Origin: Streptosporangium brasiliense
GTDB lineage: Bacteria; Actinomycetota; Actinomycetes; Streptosporangiales; Streptosporangiaceae
DNA: 64,000 nucleotides
Reading direction: 5' to 3'
NCBI RefSeq assembly: GCF_030811595.1
Contig: NZ_JAUSRB010000003.1
Coordinates: 1-64,000 of the forward strand
Position numbers and translations under genes: made by a program. The notes below the pieces were generated by a model. It had not been told where the DNA came from. It saw nothing but the letters and a program-made list of their open reading frames with translations, and ran no database searches. The first letter of the stretch is position 1; every line of letters starts with the position of its first letter. This document shows, piece by piece, positions 44,966 to 52,906 of the stretch.

Positions 44966-46741
44966 CTAACTGTGAAGGCGCGCGGGCGACGCCGGATGCG
45001 TCGGCTGCAGCGGCGGCAGGGTGAAGGCGTGCATGCGGCCGGCGTGGATCACCGGCCGTCTCCAGTCGGAGTGGTCCAGCGGGGCCAGGCCGTGGCGCTG
45101 CCTGCGGGTGGCCTCGATGCTGGCGGCACGTGCCGTGACGTCCCTGCCGCCGGCCTGGACGATCTGCTGGATCCGCTCGGCGCCGAAGTTGACCGGAAGG
45201 GCCTGGCTGAACTCCGTGGCGCTGACCTGCAGCCACCCGTGGGTGTCCTCCTTGATGCCGTCGGCGAGCCGCCTTATCGCGACGTCCTGGCCGACCTGGG
45301 CCTCCCTGTCCTTCCAGTAGGCCAGCAGCCGGTGGGCGTGTCCCACCATGCCGGTGATGGCGCCGCCGCTGGTCATGAAGTTCCCGTTGCCGAACGAGTC
45401 GCCGGCGATCACGCCGTTGGCGGCCACCAGCGGGTCCGCCCCGACCCGTTCGACCAGGCTGAACATCTTCGGCCCGTAGGACGTCGCGACCTTCTGCAGA
45501 TGCTCCTTCGGCATCTCCAGGATGTGCGCGGCCTGCTCCAGGTAATAGTCACGGAGCATGTGGCGGTAGGCGGCGTAGTATTCCAGCGACTCCCGGTCGG
45601 TGCCGGGCGGCACCAGGCCGGCCACGATGGGGTCGAAGACCTTGAAGTCCGGGACCTGGACCAGCACCCAGCCGATCGCGGGATCCCCCTCGTGACCGAC
45701 GGCGATCTGCCGGACCCAGAACTCGCGACCCTCCTCGTCGAACTCGGAGGCGATGCGCCGCCGGAGCCGGCCGTCCACCAGCACCCCCAGCAGGCCGGCC
45801 AGATAGTCCGCCTGGGCCACCACCGGCCCCTGGCCGTCCTCGTGGTCGACCTTCACATCCTCCTGCTTGAACCCCAGCCGGTCGGCGTCGTCGCTGTCGA
45901 AACCCTGGGCGACCATGAACAGCTCGGGCACGCCCAGATCGATCAGATCGCTGCCGGGTATCCGCACCCGGTGGAACCTTCCCCGGTAGTCCAGCTCCCG
46001 GAGCGCCTCGATGCGCACCCTCTTGCGGCCGTCGGGGAGCTCGGTGAAGCCGTCGTCGCCGAGCGCGACCCGGTGGTGGGTGAAAAGGCGGACCCGCGGG
46101 GATTCCACCCCCGCCTCCAGGTCCAGCCGCTCGATCTCCTCCAGATAGCGCCGCAGCAGGATCAGCAGCTGCAGGGCTCCGGTCTGGAACATCGACGGGC
46201 TGTCCAGCACCTCGACCATGTCGGTGCCGGTCCGTTCCGGGTCCGGCCCGCTGGGCGGCTCGGCCGCGTCCAGCACAGTGATCACCCGGTGGGGCGCGCC
46301 GTCCTTCCACCGGTCGTCGATGAACTCGGTGTGGTGGATGAGGCCGGCGATGCGCGCGGTGGAGAAGCCCAGGAACAACTCGTCCGTCGCGATGGGGCCC
46401 GCGGGCCAGTCCGGCCGGTACAGGCATTCGGCGAGGCGGAAGACACTGCCGTCGCCGCGATGCGGCACCCGTTCCTCGCCGTAGCGCTCCAGCATCATCT
46501 GGTCGATGATGCCCAGATGGTGGTACAGCTCCTCGCGGATGTTCCAGTGCACCCCGAGCGAGGGGTCGCCGCGCATGTCGACGCCGACGGCACGGCGGCC
46601 CATGGCCACCGTCCACAGCATGGCCATCATGTTCGTGCAGCCCAGACCCAGCGCCAGGAAATCCGGATCGCGTACGCCCCTCAGATCATCCGTATGATCG
46701 CTCTGGTTGAACGGGACATAATCCACGTCGGGCTGATTCAT
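44966..46741 (-). CDS. Large FAD-dependent oxidoreductase, uncharacterised
   Basis: A 591-residue protein. FLALGLGCTNMMAMLWTVAM followed by GRRAVGVDMRGDP reads as a beta-alpha-beta nucleotide site with an acidic strand end. The C-terminal VIAGDSFGNGNFMTSGGAITG is the GD motif of flavin monooxygenases/oxidases. The middle part (DYLAGLLGVLVDGRLRRRIA, WVLVQVPDFKVFDPIV) matches no family I can name. GGGGAGGAG precedes the ATG at 46741; an ATG 24 nt upstream is less well placed. It forms an operon with the decarboxylase and is divergent from ovoA across 686 bp. An amine or amino-acid oxidation step is possible. Confidence 0.6.
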   Translation of the reverse strand: MNQPDVDYVPFNQSDHTDDLRGVRDPDFLALGLGCTNMMAMLWTVAMGRRAVGVDMRGDPSLGVHWNIREELYHHLGIIDQMMLERYGEERVPHRGDGSVFRLAECLYRPDWPAGPIATDELFLGFSTARIAGLIHHTEFIDDRWKDGAPHRVITVLDAAEPPSGPDPERTGTDMVEVLDSPSMFQTGALQLLILLRRYLEEIERLDLEAGVESPRVRLFTHHRVALGDDGFTELPDGRKRVRIEALRELDYRGRFHRVRIPGSDLIDLGVPELFMVAQGFDSDDADRLGFKQEDVKVDHEDGQGPVVAQADYLAGLLGVLVDGRLRRRIASEFDEEGREFWVRQIAVGHEGDPAIGWVLVQVPDFKVFDPIVAGLVPPGTDRESLEYYAAYRHMLRDYYLEQAAHILEMPKEHLQKVATSYGPKMFSLVERVGADPLVAANGVIAGDSFGNGNFMTSGGAITGMVGHAHRLLAYWKDREAQVGQDVAIRRLADGIKEDTHGWLQVSATEFSQALPVNFGAERIQQIVQAGGRDVTARAASIEATRRQRHGLAPLDHSDWRRPVIHAGRMHAFTLPPLQPTHPASPARLHS

Positions 46742-46932
46742 TTCGCGCTCCTCCCCGGTATTCATTTGTCGACGCCACAGAAAAAGAGTTGCGACCGGCT
46801 GTTCCCGGTACGATTGAATTGAACCGATTCAGTAATCGACCTCTTCATGCCCTTCTCTTTTCTTGGTCCGCCGAGTTTTCCTCCAGAACCAACTCTGCGC
46901 GTCCGGCGGCACGCAAACCAGGAATCTCGGTT

Positions 46933-46964
46933 GCAGGAAGCTGCCCGTGATTGCAGCTTCCTGC
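46933..46964. repeat. 12-bp inverted repeat, likely operator
   Basis: GCAGGAAGCTGC - 8 nt - GCAGCTTCCTGC, perfect arms, 192 bp before the FAD enzyme start and 464 bp before ovoA. Each arm resembles the right half of the cluster box (CAGAAGATGC), so it may be a back-to-back variant of that site or a separate repressor site. Confidence 0.55.
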
Positions 46965-47341
46965 CACGCCGCCGCATCCGGGCGGCCGCGCCGCCGTGTC
47001 GAATACCGGAGCAGGAGTGCATGGAGAAAAGACGGCGCAGGCGCGCCGCCGGGCGTCTTTGACGGGGAGGTCCGGCACCGGTCCTGCGCTCCGGCAAAGG
47101 CCGGATACCGGTCCGGGACGGAGATTCATGAGGCCGCTCCCGGCGGCCGAAAGCACCGGTCCGGCTAGGCGGCCCGTGCCCCGCGATCCGCGCCCGGCCC
47201 TCGGTCAGGGCGGCGCCACGGACGGTGGAGCCGGCCGGCCTGACGCGCCGGCCGGCACGGCCGCCGGCAGGAGCGCCCGCGTGCCGCACACGGCAATGCC
47301 GTCCGCGGACGTCATAAAAGTTATTACCTGTGATCGAAGTC

Positions 47342-47358
47342 AGCAATATCGGAGAAGC
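47342..47358 (+). promoter_or_regulatory. Weak cluster box for ovoA
   Basis: AGCAATATCGGAGAAGC, 11/17, with ATCCT at 37 bp. Its right end matches the box at 63065 (GAGAAGC). A candidate only. Confidence 0.4.
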
Positions 47359-47427
47359 CAGGCGCGCCGGACCTTGAAATCCTACGGGGAACTTACGTTC
47401 TCAACTGTGAGGAAGAGGTGAGCAACA

Positions 47428-49785
47428 ATGACTGTCACCGTGGCGGAGGAGTGGAAAAAGAATGTAGCGGCGCATTCGGACGAGCGATTGACCGGCCCCC
47501 GGGGCGCGTGGTGGTTCACCGGCAAACGCCCCCTCCCCGGGGAGTGCCCGGGTATGCAGGAGACCGGCCGGATCACTTCGCTGCCGCTGCCGGACCTGTC
47601 GGTGTGCGGCCGTGACGCGGTGCTCGACTACTTCGACAACTCTTGGGCGCTTCAGGAGATCCTGTTCGCGGGACTGCAGACGTCAGAGGCCTTCTACCGT
47701 CCTCCGGCGCACAACCTGCGGCACCCCATGATCTTCTACTACGGTCACCCGGCCGCGCTGTACATCAACAAGCTGCGGGTCAGCGGCCTCCTGAGCGGTC
47801 CGGTCAACGCCTACCTCGAGCACGTCCTGGAGACCGGCGTCGACGAGATGTCCTGGGACGACCTGTCCAAGAACGACATGCTCTGGCCCTCTGTCGGTGA
47901 GGTCCACAGCTACCGGGCCGAGGTCTACCGGATCGTCCGGGGGATCATCGAGTCGACGCCGTTCGCCCCGGACCTGGGCCGCCCGGTGACGATGGACGAC
48001 CAGGCGTGGGCGATCTTCCTCACTTTCGAGCACGACCGCATCCACCTGGAGACCAGCTCCATGCTGATCCGGGAGCTGCCCCTCAAACTGGTGCAGCACC
48101 CCTCCGCCTGGCCGGCCCCCGCCCCGATGCGGCGCGTCGGCGACGCCGGCGGCCCGACCCCGGAGTCGGTCCCGGACAACCGCACGGTGGCCGTCCCCGG
48201 CGGGCGGGTCCGCCTGGGCAAGCCCTGGTCCTTCCCCTCCTTCGGCTGGGACAACGAGTACGGGACCCGGGAACTGGACGTCGCCGACTTCGAGGCCTCC
48301 CGCTACCTGGTCAGCAACGGCGAATACCACCGCTTCGTCGCCGACGGCGGCTACCGCCGGCCGGAGCTGTGGTCGGAGGAGGGCTGGGGCTGGCGCGCCT
48401 TCCGCAACGCCAAGTGGCCCCAGTTCTGGGTGCCCGACGGGCCGAGCGGACTGCACCGCTACCGCCTGCGCACGACCTTCGAAGTCATCGACATGCCCTG
48501 GGACTGGCCGGTCTGCGTCAACTACCACGAGGCGAAGGCCTACTGCGCCTGGCGCGCCGAGCGGGACGGCCGCGCCTACCGGCTGCCGACCGAGGCGGAG
48601 TTCCGCTGCATGCGCGCGCTGCCGGACGAGCCGGCCGTCGACGACGACCCGGTCATGCGCCTCAGCGGTGCGCACCTGCGCGCGCAGGGCGTCAACCTCA
48701 ACCTCGCCTGGGGGTCGGAGACCCCCGTCGACCACTCGCCCGCCACCGCGCACGGCGTGCACGACTCCGCAGGAAACCTCTGGACATGGTGCGAGGACAC
48801 CTTCAACCCGCTGGACGACTTCGCCGTCCACCCCTACTACGAGGACTTCAGCACCCCCTGCTTCGACGGCCTGCACCAGATGATCCTCGGAGGCTCGTTC
48901 GTCAGCACCGGCGACGAGGCGAGCATCTGGGCGCGTTTCCACTTCCGCCCGCACTTCCTGCAGCAGTCCGGGATCCGGCTGATCGCCTCGCCGGACCCGG
49001 CCACGAGCACCGAGGCCCCCGACACCTACAACACCCAGGAGATGCTCAACCGCTATCTCCTGATGCACTTCGCCAGCGTCCAGGAGACCTTCGGCCGCCC
49101 CGACCACCCCCTCGCCGTCGCGCACGCCTATCCGCAGCGCCTGGCGAGAATGCTCACACGCGAGGCCGAGCGGATCGGCGTCAGCCTCCACCGGGTCCTG
49201 GACGCCGGATGCGCCGTCGGCGGTGCGAGCTTCACCCTTGCCGAGAGCACCGTCACCAGCGTCGTGGGCGCCGACCTCAGCTCCACCTTCATCGAGACCG
49301 CCCGCAAACTGGCACGCGGCGAGGCGGTGCCGTACGAAAGGCTCGACCAGGGCGAGGTCCGCACCCGCCTGCACGCACGCGCGCCGCGGCCGGCCGGCGG
49401 CGCCGACGTCGACTTCGTCATCGCCGACTGCTGCGCGCTGCCGGAGACCCTGGGCAGCTTCGACGCCGTGCTCCTGTCCAACCTTCTCGACCGCGTCGCC
49501 GACCCCCGGGCGTGCCTGCGGCAGTTCACCGACTCCGACCGGGTCCTGCGCTCGGGCGGGCTGCTGCTGGTGGCCAGCCCGTGGTCGTGGCAGCCCGCCT
49601 ACACCGCGCCGGACAAGTGGCTCGGCGCACGGTCCCAGTCGCCGACCAGCGAATACGAGATCAGGCGGATCCTGGATGAGGCCTTCGACCTCGTGGCGGA
49701 GTCCGACGAGCCGGGCATGCTGCGCGACCACCGGCGTCACTACGAATACCTCAGCGCCGACGTCTCGCTGTGGCGCAAGCGCTGA
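47428..49785 (+). CDS. ovoA: Ovothiol synthase: 5-histidylcysteine sulfoxide synthase plus N-methyltransferase
   Basis: A 785-residue full-length OvoA. Residues ~1-230 are the DinB-like iron domain: FTGKRPLPGECPG, HNLRHPMIFYYGHPAALYIN and the iron motif H202-D-R-I-H206-L-E208. Residues ~250-530 are the FGE-sulfatase-like domain (FPSFGWDNEYGTRELDVADF; DSAGNLWTWCEDTFNP; GGSFVSTGDEASIWARFHFR). From ~560 the SAM methyltransferase runs (VLDAGCAVGGASFTLAE). OvoA joins cysteine sulfur to C5 of histidine with O2 and later N-methylates 5-thiohistidine; a PLP lyase acts in between. AGAGGTGAG precedes the ATG. The three domains are complete, which EgtB enzymes are not. Why a redox-thiol enzyme sits in this cluster is open: building block, activating thiol or protection. 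Confidence 0.93.
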   Translation: MTVTVAEEWKKNVAAHSDERLTGPRGAWWFTGKRPLPGECPGMQETGRITSLPLPDLSVCGRDAVLDYFDNSWALQEILFAGLQTSEAFYRPPAHNLRHPMIFYYGHPAALYINKLRVSGLLSGPVNAYLEHVLETGVDEMSWDDLSKNDMLWPSVGEVHSYRAEVYRIVRGIIESTPFAPDLGRPVTMDDQAWAIFLTFEHDRIHLETSSMLIRELPLKLVQHPSAWPAPAPMRRVGDAGGPTPESVPDNRTVAVPGGRVRLGKPWSFPSFGWDNEYGTRELDVADFEASRYLVSNGEYHRFVADGGYRRPELWSEEGWGWRAFRNAKWPQFWVPDGPSGLHRYRLRTTFEVIDMPWDWPVCVNYHEAKAYCAWRAERDGRAYRLPTEAEFRCMRALPDEPAVDDDPVMRLSGAHLRAQGVNLNLAWGSETPVDHSPATAHGVHDSAGNLWTWCEDTFNPLDDFAVHPYYEDFSTPCFDGLHQMILGGSFVSTGDEASIWARFHFRPHFLQQSGIRLIASPDPATSTEAPDTYNTQEMLNRYLLMHFASVQETFGRPDHPLAVAHAYPQRLARMLTREAERIGVSLHRVLDAGCAVGGASFTLAESTVTSVVGADLSSTFIETARKLARGEAVPYERLDQGEVRTRLHARAPRPAGGADVDFVIADCCALPETLGSFDAVLLSNLLDRVADPRACLRQFTDSDRVLRSGGLLLVASPWSWQPAYTAPDKWLGARSQSPTSEYEIRRILDEAFDLVAESDEPGMLRDHRRHYEYLSADVSLWRKR

Positions 49786-49793
49786 CCACCGAG

Positions 49794-49829
49794 GGGCCCG
49801 CCGGATCCCGCCCCTGATCCGGCGGGCCC
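49794..49829. terminator. Terminator after ovoA
   Basis: GGGCCCGCCGGATC (49794-49807) pairs with GATCCGGCGGGCCC (49816-49829), 9 nt past the stop. Confidence 0.85.
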
Positions 49830-49852
49830 GCCCCCGCCTCCGCGCGGAGCGA

Positions 49853-49890
49853 CAGGAGATCCGCCGTCAGCCGTGACCGCGGATCTCCTG
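49853..49890. terminator. Inverted repeat over the end of the VOC gene
   Basis: CAGGAGATCCGC and GCGGATCTCCTG flank the stop codon of the minus-strand VOC gene; the right arm lies inside the coding end. Confidence 0.45.
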
Positions 49891-50247
49891 AACCGCCCAG
49901 CCGTTGCCGTCCGGGTCGCTGAAGTGCACGAAGGCGCCGCCGTCCCTCGAAGAGAGCCGCTTGACCTCGGTGACCTCCACGCCCCGCTCCAGCAGCTCGG
50001 CCCGGGCCGCCTCGATGTCGGAGACGACCAGATGCAGGCCCTGGAGCGAACCCGGCGGCGTGTCCACGATTCCGACGCCGATGGCGATCGAGCAGGCCGA
50101 TCCGGGCGGGGTCATCTGGACCACCCGCAGATCGTCGCTCATCCAGCTGTCGTGGTCGAGGTCGAAGCCGACCTTCTCGGTGTAAAAGCTCTTGGCCAGG
50201 TCCACGTCCTTGACGGGAACCGGCACCAGTTCGAGCTTCCATTTCAT
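49867..50247 (-). CDS. VOC-family (glyoxalase/bleomycin-resistance fold) protein
   Basis: A 126-residue protein with two beta-alpha-beta-beta-beta modules: VPVKDVDLAKSFYTEKVGFD and LHLVVSDIEAARAELLERGV ending in VHFSDPDGNGWAVQE, where the last Glu and an early His/Gln often bind metal. Members are glyoxalases, dioxygenases, thiol transferases or drug-binding resistance proteins. GAAGGATG precedes the ATG. Enediyne and bleomycin clusters use such proteins to bind or modify the product, so resistance is a fair guess. It is convergent with ovoA. Confidence 0.8.
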   Translation of the reverse strand: MKWKLELVPVPVKDVDLAKSFYTEKVGFDLDHDSWMSDDLRVVQMTPPGSACSIAIGVGIVDTPPGSLQGLHLVVSDIEAARAELLERGVEVTEVKRLSSRDGGAFVHFSDPDGNGWAVQEIRGHG

Positions 50248-50508
50248 GGCGCGTCATCCTTCCGTACGGTCGATCTTCCAAGCCGCGCGGACCGACGGGC
50301 ACGGCCGCCAGGACCTACCCCCGCCTGAGCCGTCCGCCGTCCCCCGCGCGGAGGCCGCACAGGGTCCCCCGCCCGGCCGCCTCCGGAGGACGGCCCACGC
50401 GTCCCTCGAGCTCACGTAGAGCTATCACGAACCTCCTGCCCCCGTCCCGGGGTTCGCGTTCCGGCCACGCCCGGGCGCGTCCCGCACCCACGTCACGCCC
50501 GGGCGGCC

Positions 50509-50525
50509 CGCAACCTCGGAGATGC
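50509..50525 (+). promoter_or_regulatory. Cluster box for the second flavoprotein
   Basis: CGCAACCTCGGAGATGC, 12/17 with both ends intact, and ATGCTGC at 37 bp (50546). The remainder of 50248-50811 shows no gene. Confidence 0.6.
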
Positions 50526-50811
50526 ACGGCCGACCGGGGCGGTGTGATGCTGCCTGCGTAGACACGTTGACGGTAGGGGCTTGATCTCGACAGCAGCCCG
50601 TTGGGACGGACCGTTTCCGTCCCGCCGGATGGTGACCGCAGGCGGTTCTGACGGTTTCGACGTCATCGGCGTGCAGGACGCGGCCGGTCAACGGCGCCGC
50701 GCCGCCGCGGTGAGCACGGCCGAGGCGGACGGGCGGCCGGTGAGCCCTCGGTGACGACCGGGCCGCCGCCAAGTCGGGTCCGTTGACCCGTCTTTAAGAA
50801 AGGTGACCGCA

Positions 50812-52206
50812 ATGAGCAGCCAGGTCGGAGATCGCGTTGTGGTACTTGGCGGGAGCATGGCCGGGATTCTCGCCGCCCGGGTGCTCGCCGAGGCGTACCG
50901 GGAAGTTCTGGTGGTCGATCGCGACACGGTGGTCGGGGTACGCGGGCCGCGCCGGGGAGCGCCCCACACCCGCCACGCCCATGGGCTGCACGCCCGCGGT
51001 CACCTGATCCTGGAATCCCTTTTCCCGGGCTTCACCGAGGAGCTGAGCGCGGCCGGCGTGCCCACCGGCGACCTCGGCGAGATGCGGTGGTATTTCAACG
51101 CCCGGCGGCTGAAGCCCGCGCGGACCGGGCTGGTCTCCGTGACGGCGCCCCGGCCGGTTCTGGAGCACCACGTCCGTGCCCGGGTGGCGGCCCTGCCCAA
51201 CGTGACGTTCATGGAGCAGTGCGACATCGTGGGACTGGTGGCCACCGCGGCACGTGACCGGATCACCGGCGTGCGGGTCCAGCGGCGCTCGGCGGACTCC
51301 GTCGAAGAGGTGCTGGAGGCGGATCTGGTGGTCGACGCCACCGGCCGCGGCTCCCGCACGCCCGCCTGGCTGGAGGAGTTCGGCTACCAGCGGCCCGTCG
51401 AGGACCGGGTGAAGGTCGGCCTGGCCTACACGACCCAGCACTACCGGACGCGCCCGGAGTGGTTCGACGGCGTCCAGTCCATCAACCCGGTGGCCTCCCC
51501 GGCGCACCCCCGGGGCGCGTTCTTCGGCCAGGTCGGCCGCGACCTGTGCATCCTGTCGCTCACCGGCCTCCTCGGCGACCACCCTCCGACCGAGCCCGAG
51601 GCGTTCCTCCAGTTCGTCCGCTCCCTCCCGGTGCCGGAGGTGTACGAGGCGGTCCGCGACGCCGAGCCGCTCGACAACGCGGTGTCGTTCCGGTTCCCGG
51701 CGAGCGTGCGGCGCCGCTACGAGCGGCTGACCCGCTTCCCCGACGGTCTGCTGGTCATGGGGGACGCGGTGTGCAGCTTCAACCCGGTCTACGGCCAGGG
51801 GATGAGCGTCGCCGCGCTGGAGACGATGGTGCTCCGCCGGCACCTGCGGCAGGGCACCCCGCCGCAGCCGCTCCGTTTCCTCGGCGATGTCGCCCGCGTC
51901 ATCGACACCCCGTGGGACATCTCCGCCGGCGGCGACCTCGACTTCCCCGGCGTCGAGGGACCGCGCACGGTGAAGGTCCGGGCCGGCAACGCCTACATGG
52001 CGCGGGTGCAGTACGCCGCGACGAAGGACGCCAAGGTCACCGAGGGATTCATGCGCGTGGCCGGTCTCATCGATCCGCCGCAGGCCCTCATGCGCCCGTC
52101 GATGCTCCTGCGCGTCCTGCGGCACGCCGTCCTGCGGCCCTCCCCCGGCGAGTCCTGGCTGGCGCGGGAGCGGGCGGCCGAGACGATGATCCAGCCGACC
52201 CCGTGA
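50812..52206 (+). CDS. FAD-dependent monooxygenase/epoxidase-like protein (second paralog)
   Basis: A 464-residue flavoprotein, paralog of the one at 11675. VVLGGSMAGILAARVLAEAY, VVDATGRGSRTPAWL and LVMGDAVCSFNPVYGQGMSV are all canonical, so this copy keeps the full FAD site. It belongs to the class A monooxygenase/epoxidase-like group. The pair of related but unequal flavoproteins suggests two successive oxidations or a catalytic and a modified partner. AAGAAAGGTG precedes the ATG at 50812; a GTG 9 nt upstream is inside that site. Confidence 0.8.
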   Translation: MSSQVGDRVVVLGGSMAGILAARVLAEAYREVLVVDRDTVVGVRGPRRGAPHTRHAHGLHARGHLILESLFPGFTEELSAAGVPTGDLGEMRWYFNARRLKPARTGLVSVTAPRPVLEHHVRARVAALPNVTFMEQCDIVGLVATAARDRITGVRVQRRSADSVEEVLEADLVVDATGRGSRTPAWLEEFGYQRPVEDRVKVGLAYTTQHYRTRPEWFDGVQSINPVASPAHPRGAFFGQVGRDLCILSLTGLLGDHPPTEPEAFLQFVRSLPVPEVYEAVRDAEPLDNAVSFRFPASVRRRYERLTRFPDGLLVMGDAVCSFNPVYGQGMSVAALETMVLRRHLRQGTPPQPLRFLGDVARVIDTPWDISAGGDLDFPGVEGPRTVKVRAGNAYMARVQYAATKDAKVTEGFMRVAGLIDPPQALMRPSMLLRVLRHAVLRPSPGESWLARERAAETMIQPTP

Positions 52207-52292
52207 CGACCGGGCCGGCCGCCTCGGACGCCCCGCGGAAAAGAACGGACGGGTGAAATTCCCGGAGCCCGCGACAGGTATAGACACCACAT

Positions 52293-52311
52293 ATGAATCA
52301 ACACAATTCAT
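52293..52311. promoter_or_regulatory. AT-rich dyad upstream of the exporter genes
   Basis: ATGAAT - 7 nt - ATTCAT in an AT-rich patch about 600 bp before the first MFS gene and 87 bp after the flavoprotein stop. It may be an operator of the exporters. Confidence 0.35.
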
Positions 52312-52483
52312 GTCATTGTGTGATTTCTCTCCGGGGGTCGCGGGCCCTGCACCCATTCAGCGGCCGCCGATGTGACAGCGGAATCCGCAGGCCGGTGACA
52401 TCCCACGTCACCGGCCGGTGGGCCCGGCCGATTCCGGATCGGCGTTCCAGTGTAATCGCCCCGCACGGCGACAAAGGCAAAAG

Positions 52484-52500
52484 AGCAATTTGGAAGATGC
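52484..52500 (+). promoter_or_regulatory. Cluster box for the exporter genes
   Basis: AGCAATTTGGAAGATGC, 14/17, with ACGGTCA at 38 bp (52522). The leader to the first MFS gene is about 370 nt and contains no supported gene. Confidence 0.72.
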
Positions 52501-52906
52501 GCTGACCAGGACACAACTGCCACGGTCATGGTGAGGGTCAGCACGCTCATCGCTGGCAGAGCAAGGAACGTGCCTATCGACACCACAGGCGGACGGCATG
52601 CATCGGAGGTAGCACGAATTCTGTCGCCCAGGCGGGACCCGCGTCCGCACCGCGGATCCGCACGATCTCCGACGGCCGGCTCCGCGACTGCCTCGCGCGG
52701 GCCGATGTCGTGATCGGGGCTGTACGGAATGGGGCTTCCGATCTCCGCCTGGCCCTTGAGGGAGGACGCGGTTTGACGACCGAGATCCCGACGCGGGAGC
52801 AATCTGTGCCCCGCCCGAACGGCGATGAGTATCCGAGCGCATCGTCGTCCCCATATCCAGCCGCTCCGGCGACCTGCGGCACCAACGACGAGAGGATGAT
52901 CAAGAC

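Larger units (their letters stand above)
46742..47427. other. Divergent control region between the FAD enzyme and ovoA
   Basis: A 686-bp gap without a supported gene. It holds a long inverted repeat (46933-46964), two small palindromes (ACGGCAATGCCGT at 47290-47302 and GTCCGCGGAC at 47301-47310), an AT-rich stretch near 47310-47330 and a weak cluster box (47342-47358). Confidence 0.5.

Noticed and set aside
50271-50287. CGATCTTCCAAGCCGCG, a box-like sequence before the VOC gene
   Set aside because: Only about 10/17, and the ACGAT position would fall on the start codon, leaving no room for a leader and the ribosome site.
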